From Phytohabitans rumicis (GTDB taxonomy: Bacteria; Actinomycetota; Actinomycetes; Mycobacteriales; Micromonosporaceae): a DNA stretch of 64,000 nucleotides. Positions within the stretch are counted from its first letter, which is position 1. Each line of letters opens with the position of its first letter. The notes beneath the pieces were generated by a model that was not told where the DNA came from, made no database searches, and saw only the letters and a program-made list of their open reading frames with translations. Shown here one piece after another: positions 38,243 through 49,913 of the stretch. The translations under genes were made by a program, and so were the position numbers. The stretch spans positions 5,084,001 to 5,148,000 of the forward strand of contig NZ_BLPG01000001.1 of assembly GCF_011764445.1 (NCBI RefSeq). Reading direction: 5' to 3'.

Positions 38243-38722
38243 GGTGTAGGACCAGCTCAGGGCGCGGCCGTTCGCGAACGGCATGACGCCGTGGAAGACC
38301 TGGGGGCGCTCGGCGAAGACCAGCGGCAGGAAGTGCCGGTCGCTCTCCCACATGGGCACCCGCCCGGCGAGTACGTCGGCGACGTCCCGCCAGACCAGCG
38401 TGCCCTCGGGGTTGTTGGCGAGCGGCTCGCCGGTCCACTCCGGCACCCGGAAGAGGAAGGCGAACCAGTTTTCGCCCTGGCGGCCGAAGCCGGGCCAGGA
38501 GATCGTGCCGGCCAGCTCCAGCTCCTTGCACTCGATGCCGGCCTCCTCGCGGATCTCCCGGCGCATGCCGGCCGCCACGTCCTCGTCCGGCTCGAGCTTG
38601 CCGCCCAGCCCGTTGTGGTACCCGAAGTGCACGTCGTCCGGCCGCGCGTCCCGGTGGATCATCAGCAGCCGGCGCCGGTCGGCCGACAGCACGTAGCCCA
38701 GGGTGGCGAGTATGGCCTGCAC
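38234..38722 (-). CDS. NUDIX hydrolase, 8-oxo-dGTP diphosphatase type
   Basis: 162 aa from GTG 38722. Nudix box GLGGKLEPDEDVAAGMRREI then REEAGI is complete (GX5EX7REUXEEXGU). LSADRRRLLMIHRD and HNGLGGKLEP resemble MutT/NUDT1-like enzymes that clean oxidised nucleotides, an expected companion of nucleotide salvage; the true substrate is unproven. Its last three codons fall within the palindrome that ends the gene. Confidence 0.85.
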   Translation of the reverse strand: MQAILATLGYVLSADRRRLLMIHRDARPDDVHFGYHNGLGGKLEPDEDVAAGMRREIREEAGIECKELELAGTISWPGFGRQGENWFAFLFRVPEWTGEPLANNPEGTLVWRDVADVLAGRVPMWESDRHFLPLVFAERPQVFHGVMPFANGRALSWSYTSL

Positions 38723-38772
38723 CCGTGGGAGATTAATGCAATACGGGCGCCGACCGGCTAGCGTTCGGGGCC

Positions 38773-39459
38773 ATGAGCTCCGTTGCACTGGCCGAAGAAC
38801 TGCTCCTGCTCGCGTACGACGACGAGACGGGCAAAGCGATCGGCTCCCGGATCGGCCTCGACCTGGGTATGGCCGCTGCGGTGCTGGTGGAGCTGGCGCT
38901 GGCCGGCCGGATCGCGTACTCCGACGGGACGATCATGGTCACCGACTCGTCGCCGACCGGTGGGCCGATCGCCGATGACGTACTGGCGCGGATCGCCTCC
39001 GACACGCCGCACACGCCCGCGTCGTGGGTGCAGCGGCTGCGGCACGGGCTGCGCGACCGGGTGCTCGCCGACCTGTGCGCCCGCGGTGTGGTGCGCGACG
39101 TCGACGAGACCGCGATGGGCTTCATCCATCTGCACCGCTACCCGACGGTCGACGCCAGCGTGGAGGCCGAGGTGCGGGCCCGGCTCGGCAAGGCCCTCAG
39201 CGGCGACGACCAGCCGGACGAGCGCACCGCGGCGCTCGCCACGCTGGTGGCGGCCGTCCGGATGGAGCCCACCCTGGGCCTGTCCGACGGGGAGATCAAG
39301 GGAGCACACCAGCAGCTGGAGAAGATCGGCGGCGGCGCCGGCTTCACCGGCTCGATCAGCCTGGAGGAGTCGACCATCCGGCCGAGCGTCGCCCTCGTGA
39401 TCGCCGCCCTCGCCAAGGCCATCAACCAGGCGTTGGGCGCCGCCCCCCGCTGGATCTGA
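38773..39459 (+). CDS. GOLPH3/VPS74 (GPP34) family protein
   Basis: 228 aa. VALAEELLLLAYDDETGKAI, then GLDLGMAAAVLVELALAGRI is the classic GPP34 opening, and the C-terminal half is helical (ERTAALATLVAAVRMEPTL). The eukaryotic homologue binds phosphoinositides at the Golgi; bacterial members are common in actinobacteria with no settled function. Divergent from the NUDIX gene by 50 bp; followed directly by a palindromic terminator. Confidence 0.85.
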   Translation: MSSVALAEELLLLAYDDETGKAIGSRIGLDLGMAAAVLVELALAGRIAYSDGTIMVTDSSPTGGPIADDVLARIASDTPHTPASWVQRLRHGLRDRVLADLCARGVVRDVDETAMGFIHLHRYPTVDASVEAEVRARLGKALSGDDQPDERTAALATLVAAVRMEPTLGLSDGEIKGAHQQLEKIGGGAGFTGSISLEESTIRPSVALVIAALAKAINQALGAAPRWI

Positions 39460-39520
39460 GCTGCAAGGAAGGGCCCCTTGTTATCGCTTTTTGCATAACA
39501 AGGGGCCCTTCCTTGCAGCT
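39459..39520. terminator. GCAAGGAAGGG palindromic element between convergent genes, bidirectional terminator
   Basis: 26-bp perfect arms (AGCTGCAAGGAAGGGCCCCT, TGTTAT) around a CGCTTTTTGC loop. It fills exactly the gap between the GPP34 stop and the stop of the convergent phosphohexomutase gene. Identical core to the copy at 58338. Confidence 0.8.
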
Positions 39521-41137
39521 CTACCAGATTCCTAGGGCGGCCGCCGTCTCGGTGCGTAGGGCGCGGACGGAGGCCGCGGCCCGCTCGCGCGCCGCGGGGA
39601 TGTCGTCGTCCACGACCGGTTCCACCACTTCCAGGTACGCCTTGAGCTTCGGCTCGGTGCCCGATGGGCGGACCACCACGCGGGCGGTGTCGGTGCGCAG
39701 GATGACCACGTCCGCGTCGGGGAGCAGGTCTTCGACCGAGGTGACCGGCTCGTCCAGGAGCGCGTCGGGCGTCTTGCCCCGCAGGCGCGTCATGATGTCG
39801 CCGATCTCGTGGGCGGCGTCCACCCGCACGGAGAGCTGGTCCGTGACGTACACGCCGAACTCGGCGGCGATGTCGTCCAGGCGGTCGGCGAGGGTCCGCA
39901 GCTCGGCCCGCAGGCCGGCGGCCAGCTCGGCCACGGTCAGCGCCGCCGTGATGCCGTCCTTGTCCCGTACGTGGTCCGGGGCGACGCAGTAGCCGAGCGC
40001 CTCCTCGTAGCCGAAGACCAGCCCGTCGCCGGCCCGCACGATCCACTTGAACCCGGTCAGCGTCTGGGCGTACGGCATGCCCCGGGCCGCACACATCGCC
40101 TTGAGCAGTGACGACGACACGATCGTGGTCGCGTACCGGCCGCGCCGGCCCTGCCGCATGAGGTGGTCGGCGATCAGCACGCCCACCTCGTCGCCGCGCA
40201 GCATCCGCCAGCCGCGTACGGGGTCGGGGATCGCCACGGCGCACCGGTCGGCGTCCGGGTCGTTGGCGATGGCGATGTCGGCGCCGTTGACGTCGGCGAG
40301 CGCGATGACCCGGTCGATGGCGCCCGGCTCCTCCGGGTTGGGAAACGCCACGGTGGGGAACGCCGGGTCGGGCTCGGCCTGCTCCGGCACCACGGCCGGC
40401 GTGGCGAAGCCGGCCCGCCGGAACGCGGCGGTCAGCACCGCCGCGCCGACCCCGTGCAGCGGCGTGTACGCCACGCCCAGCTCGCGCGGCCCGTCCGGGT
40501 CGAGTACGGCGGCCGCACTGTCCACGTAGGAGGTCACCAGGTCCTCGTCGAGCACCTCGCCCGGCTCGCCCAGCGGTACGCCGGACAGCGGGCCGACCGT
40601 TCGGATGGCCGCCTCGATCTCGGCGTCCACGGGCGGGACGATCTGCGCGCCGTCGCCCAGGTAGACCTTGTACCCGTTGTCCTGGGGCGGGTTGTGGCTG
40701 GCGGTGACCATCACACCGGCGACCGCCCCCAGGACCCGTACGGCGTACGCCAGCACCGGCGTGGGCAGCGGCCGGGGCAGCACCAGCGCGGCCCGGCCGG
40801 CCCCGGTGGCGACCCGCGCGGTCTGCTCGGCGAACGCCTTCGAGCCGCGCCGCGCGTCGTACCCGATGACGAGCGGACCGGGTGTGTCGCGGGCCGCGAG
40901 CCAGGTGACCAGCCCGGCCGCTGCCTGGGTGACGACGGCGAGGTTCATGCCGTTGGGGCCCGCGCGCAGCGGACCCCGCAGCCCGGCGGTGCCGAAGGTC
41001 AGCGGGCCCGCGAACCGGTCGGCCAGGTCAGCGGCGGTCTCCGGGAGCCGGTCGAGGACCGCGCGCAACTCGGCGCGGCTCGCCGGATCGGGGTCGTCGT
41101 CGATCCATGCCTGCGCGCGCTCCCGAAGCTCGTTCAT
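39521..41137 (-). CDS. Alpha-D-phosphohexomutase (phosphoglucomutase/phosphopentomutase type)
   Basis: 538 aa. Catalytic serine loop VTASHNPPQDNGYK, metal loop DPDADRCAV, sugar loop GYEEALGY and phosphate loop RPSGTEPKLKAYLE are all present. This subgroup (PGM2/YhxB-like) interconverts sugar 1- and 6- or 5-phosphates; next to deoC and upp a phosphopentomutase role linking deoA with deoC is plausible, but phosphoglucomutase activity is equally possible. Confidence 0.88.
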   Translation of the reverse strand: MNELRERAQAWIDDDPDPASRAELRAVLDRLPETAADLADRFAGPLTFGTAGLRGPLRAGPNGMNLAVVTQAAAGLVTWLAARDTPGPLVIGYDARRGSKAFAEQTARVATGAGRAALVLPRPLPTPVLAYAVRVLGAVAGVMVTASHNPPQDNGYKVYLGDGAQIVPPVDAEIEAAIRTVGPLSGVPLGEPGEVLDEDLVTSYVDSAAAVLDPDGPRELGVAYTPLHGVGAAVLTAAFRRAGFATPAVVPEQAEPDPAFPTVAFPNPEEPGAIDRVIALADVNGADIAIANDPDADRCAVAIPDPVRGWRMLRGDEVGVLIADHLMRQGRRGRYATTIVSSSLLKAMCAARGMPYAQTLTGFKWIVRAGDGLVFGYEEALGYCVAPDHVRDKDGITAALTVAELAAGLRAELRTLADRLDDIAAEFGVYVTDQLSVRVDAAHEIGDIMTRLRGKTPDALLDEPVTSVEDLLPDADVVILRTDTARVVVRPSGTEPKLKAYLEVVEPVVDDDIPAARERAAASVRALRTETAAALGIW

Positions 41138-41191
41138 AGCCGCTTTGATAGCACGTGTCCGATACCACCGCGCGACCGAGGGTCGAGATAG

Positions 41192-43057
<1,866 letters not shown>

Positions 43058-43180
43058 CGAGGGGGATAGGGGGCCGGGAATCCAACCCCCTATCTTGCGG
43101 GGTAGTTCGCCCAGAGAAAAGTCATGGGCTCCAGTTCACTGGCTGTGGTCGGGTGACCCCTCTGTGCTTACGATCCGGTG

Positions 43181-44749
43181 ATGAGCGAGTCGGGTTTTCC
43201 CATCAAGCCCGTGTACGACGCCGGCGACCTGCCCGGGGACCTCGCGTCGAAGCTGGGTGAGCCGGGTGAGTACCCGTACACCCGGGGCGTGTACCGGACG
43301 ATGTACACCGCGCGGCCGTGGACCATGCGCCAGTACGCCGGCTTCGGCACCGCGGCGGAGTCCAACGCCCGCTACCACCAGCTGCTCGCCGCCGGCACGA
43401 CGGGCCTGTCGGTCGCGTTCGACCTGCCCACCCAGATGGGGTACGACTCGGACGACCCGATGGTCCACGGCGAGGTGGGCAAGGTCGGTGTGGCGATCGA
43501 CTCGATCGACGACATGCGGCTGCTCTTCGACGGCATCCCGCTCGACCGGGTCTCGACGTCCATGACGATCAACGCGCCGGGCTCGGTGTTGCTGCTGCTC
43601 TACCAGCTCGTGGCCGAGGAGTCGAGGGTGCCCGGCGCCGCCCTGAACGGCACGATCCAGAACGACATCCTGAAGGAGTACATCGCCCGCGGGACGTACA
43701 TCTACCCGCCGAAGCCGTCGCTGCGGTTGGTCGCGGACACGTTCGCGTACTGCCGCAAGGAGATCCCGAAGTGGAACACGATCTCCATCTCCGGCTACCA
43801 CATGGCCGAGGCGGGCGCGACACCCGTGCAGGAGATCGCGTTCACGTTGGCCAACGGCGTCGAGTACGTCCGGGCCGCGCTCGCCGCCGGCCTCGCGGTC
43901 GATGACTTCGCACCCCGGCTGTCGTTCTTCTTCGTGGCCCGGACCACGCTGCTGGAGGAGGTGGCGAAGTTCCGCGCCGCCCGGCGGATCTGGGCCCGGC
44001 TGATGCGTGTGGAGTTCGGCGCGCAGGACCCGAAGTCGTGGATGCTGCGGTTCCACACCCAGACCGCGGGCGTACAGCTGACCGCGCAGCAGCCGGAGGT
44101 CAACCTCGTCCGGGTGGCCGTACAGGGACTGGGCGCGGTGCTCGGCGGGACCCAGTCGCTGCACACCAACAGCTTCGACGAGGCGATCGCGCTGCCGACG
44201 GCCAAGGCGGCCCGGCTCGCGCTGCGTACGCAGCAGGTGCTGGCGTACGAGACCGACCTCACGTCCACTGTGGATCCATTTGCGGGGTCCTACGTGGTGG
44301 AGTCGATGACCGACACGATCGAGGCCGAGACGGTGGCTTTGATGGATCGGGTCTTCGCGTACGGCTCGTCGGTGGAGGCGATCGAGGCGGGGTTCCAGAA
44401 GCGCGAGATCGAGACGTCGGCGTACCGGGTGGCCCAGGAGATCGACTCGGGCGAGCGGGTGGTGGTGGGTGTCAATCGCTTCACCCTCGCGGAGGAAGAG
44501 CCGTACGAGCCGCTGCGGGTGGACCCGGCGATCGAGGCGGCGCAGGCGGCCCGGCTGTCGGATCTCCGGCAGGCACGGGACTCGGCGGCGGTGGAACGCG
44601 CGCTGTCTGACCTGCGTACGGCCGCCGCGGGTACGGAGAATGTGCTGTACCCCATGAAGGAAGCGTTGCGTGCGCGTGGCACCGTTGGAGAGGTCTGCGG
44701 GGCACTGCGCGAGGTCTGGGGCGTGTACCGGCCTACGGATCGCTTCTGA
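43181..44749 (+). CDS. Acyl-CoA mutase large subunit (methylmalonyl/isobutyryl-CoA mutase family)
   Basis: 522 aa from ATG 43181. [20 protein letters not shown], then [12 protein letters not shown] and [19 protein letters not shown] follow the substrate-binding barrel of B12-dependent mutases, and [19 protein letters not shown] and [14 protein letters not shown] are conserved. There is no C-terminal cobalamin-binding domain (DXHXXG), so it must pair with a separate small subunit, which is not encoded next to it. This is the IcmA-type organisation; the reaction (isobutyryl, methylmalonyl or another acyl-CoA) is not fixed. Confidence 0.85.
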   Translation: MSESGFPIKPVYDAGDLPGDLASKLGEPGEYPYTRGVYRTMYTARPWTMRQYAGFGTAAESNARYHQLLAAGTTGLSVAFDLPTQMGYDSDDPMVHGEVGKVGVAIDSIDDMRLLFDGIPLDRVSTSMTINAPGSVLLLLYQLVAEESRVPGAALNGTIQNDILKEYIARGTYIYPPKPSLRLVADTFAYCRKEIPKWNTISISGYHMAEAGATPVQEIAFTLANGVEYVRAALAAGLAVDDFAPRLSFFFVARTTLLEEVAKFRAARRIWARLMRVEFGAQDPKSWMLRFHTQTAGVQLTAQQPEVNLVRVAVQGLGAVLGGTQSLHTNSFDEAIALPTAKAARLALRTQQVLAYETDLTSTVDPFAGSYVVESMTDTIEAETVALMDRVFAYGSSVEAIEAGFQKREIETSAYRVAQEIDSGERVVVGVNRFTLAEEEPYEPLRVDPAIEAAQAARLSDLRQARDSAAVERALSDLRTAAAGTENVLYPMKEALRARGTVGEVCGALREVWGVYRPTDRF

Positions 44750-45177
44750 CCTGCACTCTTGTTGAACACAGAGCTCGTTGAACCCCAAAAGGAATGCGAG
44801 CCGTATTCACGGGTACTCCGTGGAACGGACGGCCTGTGCGTGGCGTCGGATCTTCGTCGTGCCACGTTGGCCGTCCGCCGGCGCAAACCGCGGATCGGCC
44901 TACAGGCGGATGTCTGCTGAGCGGCTTTGAGTAGATGATCTGGTTTGTCTGGCGTCGAACGTGACCGATGCGACCGTCACGCGTTGTAGGAGGTGTGGGA
45001 CACATGGCAGCGTTGGATGACGACGCTAATCGTGTCCCTCAGCTCGCCGAACGCTCCTACCAGGGCATTCGTAACGCTGCGCGATCCAATCGCTACCAGA
45101 ACGATGTTGCGCAGCGTCACCGTTCGGGGTCTAGGCTGTCCGAGTCCTATCCCATTCACAGTGATCGAGAATCCGAC
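44750..45177. other. 428-bp gap before the amidohydrolase gene, no clear gene
   Basis: Lower GC than the surroundings. An ATG at 45004 with GGAGG 13 bp upstream opens a frame that runs into the amidohydrolase (adding 58 residues), but its composition (many Asn, Arg, Ser, Gln) is unlike the neighbours and the GTG at 45178 gives a normal N-terminus. Probably promoter and leader. Confidence 0.4.
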
Positions 45178-46441
45178 GTGACGAGTGCGTTGACGCTGCC
45201 CCAGAGTGGCAGTTCGCTGGCGTCGTCTTGGCCTGAGACGCCACCCGGTGCAGACCCCCTGCCAGGTCAGTTGGACCGTTGGCTCGCCTCCCGGGGGCCG
45301 AACTGGTAGCCGTACGCCGTCACATTCACGCGCATCCGGAGCTCTCGAACCAGGAGTTCGAAACCGCGGCCCTGGTGGCTCGAGAGCTTGCCGTTGCTGG
45401 ACTTTCGCCGCGTTTCCTCCCAAAGGGGAACGGGGTGATCTGTGATATCGGACACGGCGACCGGGTGATCGCGCTTCGCGCGGATCTCGACGCGCTGCCG
45501 CTGATGGACACAAAGGACGTTTCCTACCGGTCCACTGTGGATAACGCGGCGCACGCGTGCGGTCACGACGTGCACACGACGGTGCTTCTCGGTGTTGGTT
45601 TGGCGCTGGCCCAACTCGCCGAGCGCGACGAACTGCCCGGCCGCGTGCGGTTGCTTTTCCAGCCGGCCGAAGAGTGCATCCCGTCCGGTGCCCCCGAAGT
45701 GATCGCCGCGGGCGGCCTCAAGGACGTCGCCGGCATCTACGCGCTGCACTGCGCGCCGCAACTGCCCACCGGACTCGTGGGTGTGCGCTCCGGGCCGTTC
45801 ACCGCGGCAGCGGACACGGTCGAGGTACGGCTGACCGGCCGCGGCGGCCACACCGCCCGTCCGCACCTGACCGCCGACCTGGTGCACGCGCTCGGCCGCG
45901 TGATCGTCGACGTGCCGTCGCTGCTCGACCGGCGGGTCGACCCGCGGGCCGGCGTCTCCATGGTGTGGGGCCGGGTGCACGCGGGTGAGGCGTACAACGC
46001 GATCCCGGGCGAGGGCAGCGTCAAGGGCACCGTGCGGGTGCTCAACCGCGACGCCTGGCGTGAGGCCCCGAGCTGATCACGCAGCTCGTCCAGGACGTGG
46101 TCGCCGGCACCGGCGCCAAGGCCGAGGTGGTCTACACCCGCGGCGTCCCGCCGGTGATCAACGACCGGATGGCCTCGGCGATCATCGCGGGTGCGGCGGG
46201 TGCCGCGCTCGGCCCCGACCGGGTGGTCGAGGCCGAGATCAGCATGGGCGGCGAGGACTTCGCCTTCTACCTGGACCAGGTGCCCGGCGCGATGATCCGG
46301 CTCGGCACCGGCATCCCCGGGTCGGACGTCAAGCTCGACATCCACCAGTCCGGCTTCGACGTGGACGAACGCTGCATCGGTTACGGCGTGCGCGTCATGG
46401 TCCACACGGTCCTAGCCGCCCTGAGCGCCCCGCTCCTCTAG
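45178..46441 (+). CDS. M20-family amidohydrolase (two frameshifts)
   Basis: 421 aa if GGGGG at 45293-45297 and CCCC at 46066-46069 each gain one base (giving WLASRGAELVAVRRHIHAHP and WREAPELITQLVQDV). Metal ligands follow the N-acyl amino acid amidohydrolase/hippurate hydrolase pattern: HIHAHPELSNQEFET, ALRADLDALPL, ACGHDVHTT, FQPAEE and GGEDFAFYLDQVPG. Cytoplasmic, no signal peptide. Likely releases an amino acid from an N-acyl or related amide; substrate unknown. Confidence 0.85.
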
Positions 46442-46484
46442 CTCCCGCTCCCAGCTCCCGCTCCCAGCTCCCGCTCCCAGCTCC

Positions 46485-46540
46485 CGTGATCAAGGCGTCC
46501 TTCAAGTCGTTACAGCGACTTGAAGGACGCCTTGATCACG
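46485..46540. terminator. GTGATCAAGG palindrome copy 2, bidirectional terminator
   Basis: CGTGATCAAGGCGTCCTTCA, then AGTCGTTACAGCGACT and the mirrored arm. Same sequence as 38179-38242 apart from one centre change (TTACAG for TTATAA) and shorter ends. Lies between the amidohydrolase and the convergent DUF4349 gene. A tandem of CAGCTCCCGCTCC units (46441-46485) precedes it. Confidence 0.75.
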
Positions 46541-46542
46541 CT

Positions 46543-47442
46543 TTAGGGGGTGGGTGGGGTTGGTACCGGGCGGCGGACGCGGCGGCGGAGCCACAGCACC
46601 GCGACCACGGGCACGGCCAGCACCGCCAGCCAGGGCAGGAGGGCGCCCAGGACCGTCAGCAGGACGCCTAGGCTGGCTACCAGGGCGGTCCAGCCGCCCT
46701 TGAGGCCGACGAGGAAGCCGGTCTCGTCCTCCTCGGGCGAAGGCACTTGGGCACCCGGGCCGAGCAGGGTGACCGTGATCGTGGACAGCGCCGTCAGGTC
46801 GTCCATCCGGCGCTTCTTCGCCTCCAGCGACGCGAGGTCCGCCTCCCGCTTGGCCAGCTCGCCTTCGAGCAGGATCAGGTCGTTGAGGGTCTTGGCCTGG
46901 GCGAGCAGCCGCCGGCCGCTCTCCACCCGGGCGCGCTGGCTGGCAATCCGGGCGTCCAGGTCGAGCGCCTCTTCGGTGACGTCCTCGGTGTTGATGTCGC
47001 GCTGTTCCTGCTTGCCCAGCCCGGCCAGCCGGTCGACCACCGAGGAGAACTTGTCCGCCGGCACGCGCAGGGTCAGGGATGCCTCGGCGTACGAGTCGTT
47101 GCTGGCCCGCTTGTCCCCGCCGATGAAACCGCCCACCCCGGTGACGATCGAGGTGGCCGCCGACGCGGCGCGGGACACGTCGTCGACGCGTACCGTGATC
47201 GAGCCGGTGTAGATGATCGCCCGCTCGTCCAGGCGGAACTTGACCGGTGCGCCCGCGTCCGCGTCGGCGCCCGGCTTGGCGGCTTCGCCCTGCGCCGGGG
47301 CTTCCGGAGCCGCGCCCGCGCCCTCCCGCTGCGCCACGCCGGCGGTCGAGCTGTCGCCGCTGTCATCACCACTACCGCAACCGGCCAGCACGAGGGCTGC
47401 CGCCAAAGCCACTGTCGTATTGCCCCACCACTTCGTTCGCAT
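46543..47442 (-). CDS. DUF4349 lipoprotein
   Basis: 299 aa from ATG 47442 with GGAGGAAAC just upstream. Signal peptide with lipobox VLAGC; external DUF4349 domain (YTGSITVRVDDVSRAASAAT, SLTLRVPADKFSSVVDRL) containing a long coiled coil (LDARIASQRARVESGRRLLA, then LEGELAKREADLASLEAKKR); a C-terminal membrane helix (LGALLPWLAVLAVPVVAVLW) and basic tail. Anchored at both ends. Function unknown. Confidence 0.85.
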   Translation of the reverse strand: MRTKWWGNTTVALAAALVLAGCGSGDDSGDSSTAGVAQREGAGAAPEAPAQGEAAKPGADADAGAPVKFRLDERAIIYTGSITVRVDDVSRAASAATSIVTGVGGFIGGDKRASNDSYAEASLTLRVPADKFSSVVDRLAGLGKQEQRDINTEDVTEEALDLDARIASQRARVESGRRLLAQAKTLNDLILLEGELAKREADLASLEAKKRRMDDLTALSTITVTLLGPGAQVPSPEEDETGFLVGLKGGWTALVASLGVLLTVLGALLPWLAVLAVPVVAVLWLRRRVRRPVPTPPTP

Positions 47443-47525
47443 GTTTCCTCCGACGGGACGCGCCCACACACTGGTTCCGGCAGACTGCGCAGGAGGAGTC
47501 ACGGTTCGAGGACGAGGAGGTCACG

Positions 47526-48155
47526 ATGCGGTTGACGAAGTACGGCCACTCCTGCGTACGGATCGAGCGCGAGGGTGCGGTCCTGGTCATCGACCCCGGC
47601 GTGTTCAGCAGTCGGGCCGCCCTCGACGGGGTCGACGCCGTGCTGGTCACCCATGAGCACTTCGACCACCTCGACGTGGACGCCGTCACCGAGGCGTACC
47701 GGAAGCGGCCCGGACTCAAGATCTACGCACACGCCGACGTGGCGTCCAAACTGGACCAGATCCAGGCTGCGGTGACCACAGTGGAGCCGGGGCGGTCGTT
47801 CGAGGCGGCCGGATTCGCGGTACGGGCGTACGGCGGGTTGCATGCGATCAACCACCCGGACATCCCCCGGGTGGCCAACCTCGGCTACCTCGTGGAGCAC
47901 GAGATCTACCATCCGGGCGACTCCTTCGAGGTACCCGACGACGCTGAGGTGGGCACCCTCTTCATACCCGTCTCCGCGCCCTGGCTGAAGCTGTCCGAGT
48001 CGATCGAGTTCGCCCGCGCGGTCAAGCCGCGCCGGGCGTTCGCGCTGCACGACGGGATCCTCAACGAGGCCGGTCTGACCATCGTCAACACCCACCTGAC
48101 CAGGCTTTCCGGCACTGAGTACAGGTGGCTGGAGCCCGGGACTACGATCAGCTGA
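47526..48155 (+). CDS. MBL-fold metal-dependent hydrolase (UPF0173-like)
   Basis: 209 aa. MRLTKYGHSCVRIEREGAVL, then VLVTHEHFDHLD (HxHxDH), YHPGDSF and ALHDG give the metal ligands of the beta-lactamase-like fold. Short single-domain proteins of this type (UlaG/UPF0173 relatives) have unknown substrates. Its stop overlaps the next start, so the two are coupled. Confidence 0.85.
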   Translation: MRLTKYGHSCVRIEREGAVLVIDPGVFSSRAALDGVDAVLVTHEHFDHLDVDAVTEAYRKRPGLKIYAHADVASKLDQIQAAVTTVEPGRSFEAAGFAVRAYGGLHAINHPDIPRVANLGYLVEHEIYHPGDSFEVPDDAEVGTLFIPVSAPWLKLSESIEFARAVKPRRAFALHDGILNEAGLTIVNTHLTRLSGTEYRWLEPGTTIS

Positions 48156-49003
48156 TGCGCGCCGACGTCGTCGAGCGGCTCTACACCGCGCCGCCGGACG
48201 GGTTCGTCACCGCCCGGGACGAGGCGGTCGAGGCGGCCCGGGTGGCCGGTGACCTCGACGCCGCCCGCGAGATCGGCAAGCTGCGCAAGCCCACCGTGGC
48301 CGCCTGGCTCGTCAACCTGCTCGCGATCCACCGCACCGACCTGATGGGCGAGCTGGTCGAGCTGTCCCGGGCGCTGCGGGCCGCCCAGCGCGACCTGCGG
48401 GGGCCACAGCTGCGGGAGCTGTCCGCCCAGCGCCGGCAGGCCGTCAACGGGCTGGTCGCGGAGGCGCGCCGGCTCGCGATCGAGGCCGATCCCGGGCTGT
48501 CCCGGGCCAAGCTGCCACTGAACGAGGTCGAGGCGACCCTGACCGCGGCACTGTCCGATGAGGAGGTCGCCGCCCAGGTGCGCTCCGGCCGGCTGGTACG
48601 CGCCACTGCGTACCAAGGCTTTGGCGAGGTCCCGCGGCCGCAACTGCGCCTCGTGACCGCGCCCGAGCCGACGGCCCCCGCGCCCCCAAAGGAGGATCGG
48701 CGGGCGCCGCTGCGGAAGGAGCTGGCGGCCGCGCGTACCGCGGAGAAGGCGGCGGAGGCGGAGCTGGCCAAGGCCGTGGCGGCCGAGCGGCGCGGCGCCG
48801 AGGCTCTTGCCCAGATCGAGGCGGAGCTGGCCGAGATCGAGCGGCGCCGGGCGGCCGCGGACGAGGAGGCCGGCCGGCGCAAGCTGGCGCGCAAGGCCGC
48901 GGAACGCGCCGCCGCGGCCGCCCGGCGGCGCGCCGGCGAGGTGGAAGCCGCGCTGGAGGCGCTCGACCCGGACGGCATCGGGAAGGCACAATCTGGCGGG
49001 TGA
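48155..49003 (+). CDS. Coiled-coil hypothetical protein
   Basis: 282 aa from ATG 48155 in TGATG overlap with the preceding gene; GTG 48125 is an upstream option. N-terminal half is a conserved helical region (FVTARDEAVEAARVAGDLDA, KPTVAAWLVNLLA); C-terminal 110 residues are a long Ala/Glu/Arg coiled coil (AEAELAKAVAAERRGAEALA, IEAELAEIERRRAA). No membrane segment or catalytic motif. Similar proteins are seen in other actinobacteria, function unknown. Confidence 0.75.
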   Translation: MRADVVERLYTAPPDGFVTARDEAVEAARVAGDLDAAREIGKLRKPTVAAWLVNLLAIHRTDLMGELVELSRALRAAQRDLRGPQLRELSAQRRQAVNGLVAEARRLAIEADPGLSRAKLPLNEVEATLTAALSDEEVAAQVRSGRLVRATAYQGFGEVPRPQLRLVTAPEPTAPAPPKEDRRAPLRKELAAARTAEKAAEAELAKAVAAERRGAEALAQIEAELAEIERRRAAADEEAGRRKLARKAAERAAAAARRRAGEVEAALEALDPDGIGKAQSGG

Positions 49004-49115
49004 GCTCGCACGGTGGCGCGGCGGCGTCTTTTCTGCGGCGACGCGGTGCGTCACCGCTCGCGGACACCGCCGCCGTAGGAAAGGCGGCGCCTTCGGGCGC
49101 CGCTGTGCGAGCTCA
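49001..49115 (+). other. Structured intergenic element with UUCG-capped hairpin
   Basis: TGAGCTCGCAC (49001-49011) and GTGCGAGCTCA (49105-49115) are perfect complements enclosing about 90 bp. Inside, 49084-49103 is GCGGCGCC-TTCG-GGCGCCGC, an 8-bp stem with a stable tetraloop. It could be a terminator or a small structured RNA between the coiled-coil gene (whose stop it includes) and the SCO6745-type gene. Confidence 0.45.
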
Positions 49116-49130
49116 CCAGGGAGGCACAGC

Positions 49131-49913
49131 GTGACCCCGGAACAGGCAGCCGCCGCCGCGAAAGCGGGCGTGCTGGAGCTGGGCGGGGCGTTCAGCGAAG
49201 ATCCGCGTACGCTGCGCCGGGCCCGCCTGATGGGCCTGTCCGGCTGGGCCTTCTACGTCGCGGGCCGGGGCGGCGCCCTGGGTGACGTGCGCACCGACAC
49301 GGTCGCGGCGGCGCTGGGCTTCATCGCGCCGGAGGCGGTCGTGGACGGGTGGGAGGCGGCCCGCCGGGTGGTGCCGCCGACCGAGGTGGCCGCCAAGCGG
49401 CTGGCCGAGTGCTGCCGCTGGGGCGTGGAGCATATGTCGGACTTTCCGCGCATCGACCGCCTGGTGGAGCTGGTGCAGCGGATCGTGGTGTCCGCCGACC
49501 CGGCCGCGATGCCGCTCTTCGCGGCGTGGCGGGCGATGCCGGTGCCGGACGACGCGCCTGCGGCCCGCGCGGCGGTGCTGCTGCACCTGCTGCGGGAGTT
49601 CCGCGGCGGCGGGCACCTGCTGGCGGTGCGCGCGAGCGGGCTCACCCCGCTGGAGGCGATCATCGCGGGCCCGGACGGGGAGGCCGGCGCGGTCGCGTTC
49701 GGCTGGCAGCCGCCGTACCCGCCGATCGGGCCGCTGGTCCGCCGTCGCATGTGGGCGGAGGCGGTGACCGACCGGATCACCGCGAGCGCGTTCGCGGTGC
49801 TGGAGTCCAACGAGCGGGTCGAGCTGGTCGGGCTCCTGGACAGCGCGCTTAATCTGGCCCAGACGTTGCCGGCCGCGGTAAATGGGGAGCGCGGGCAGCA
49901 AGCGGCGAGTTGA
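49131..49913 (+). CDS. SCO6745 family protein
   Basis: 260 aa from GTG 49131, with GGGAGG upstream. Opening EQAAAAAKAGVLELGGAFSE, then GLSGWAFYVAGRGGALGDV, ALGFIAPEAVVDGWEAARRV and FRGGGHLLAVRASGLTPLEA are typical of this helical actinobacterial family, sometimes labelled SalK/helix-turn-helix-like. No enzyme activity is established. The GNAT gene starts on the base after its stop. Confidence 0.8.
   Translation: MTPEQAAAAAKAGVLELGGAFSEDPRTLRRARLMGLSGWAFYVAGRGGALGDVRTDTVAAALGFIAPEAVVDGWEAARRVVPPTEVAAKRLAECCRWGVEHMSDFPRIDRLVELVQRIVVSADPAAMPLFAAWRAMPVPDDAPAARAAVLLHLLREFRGGGHLLAVRASGLTPLEAIIAGPDGEAGAVAFGWQPPYPPIGPLVRRRMWAEAVTDRITASAFAVLESNERVELVGLLDSALNLAQTLPAAVNGERGQQAAS

Noticed and set aside
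44968-45309. Separate small protein gene before the amidohydrolase
   Set aside because: From 45178 this frame is simply the amidohydrolase N-terminus before the frameshift; the earlier part has unlike composition and no recognisable domain.
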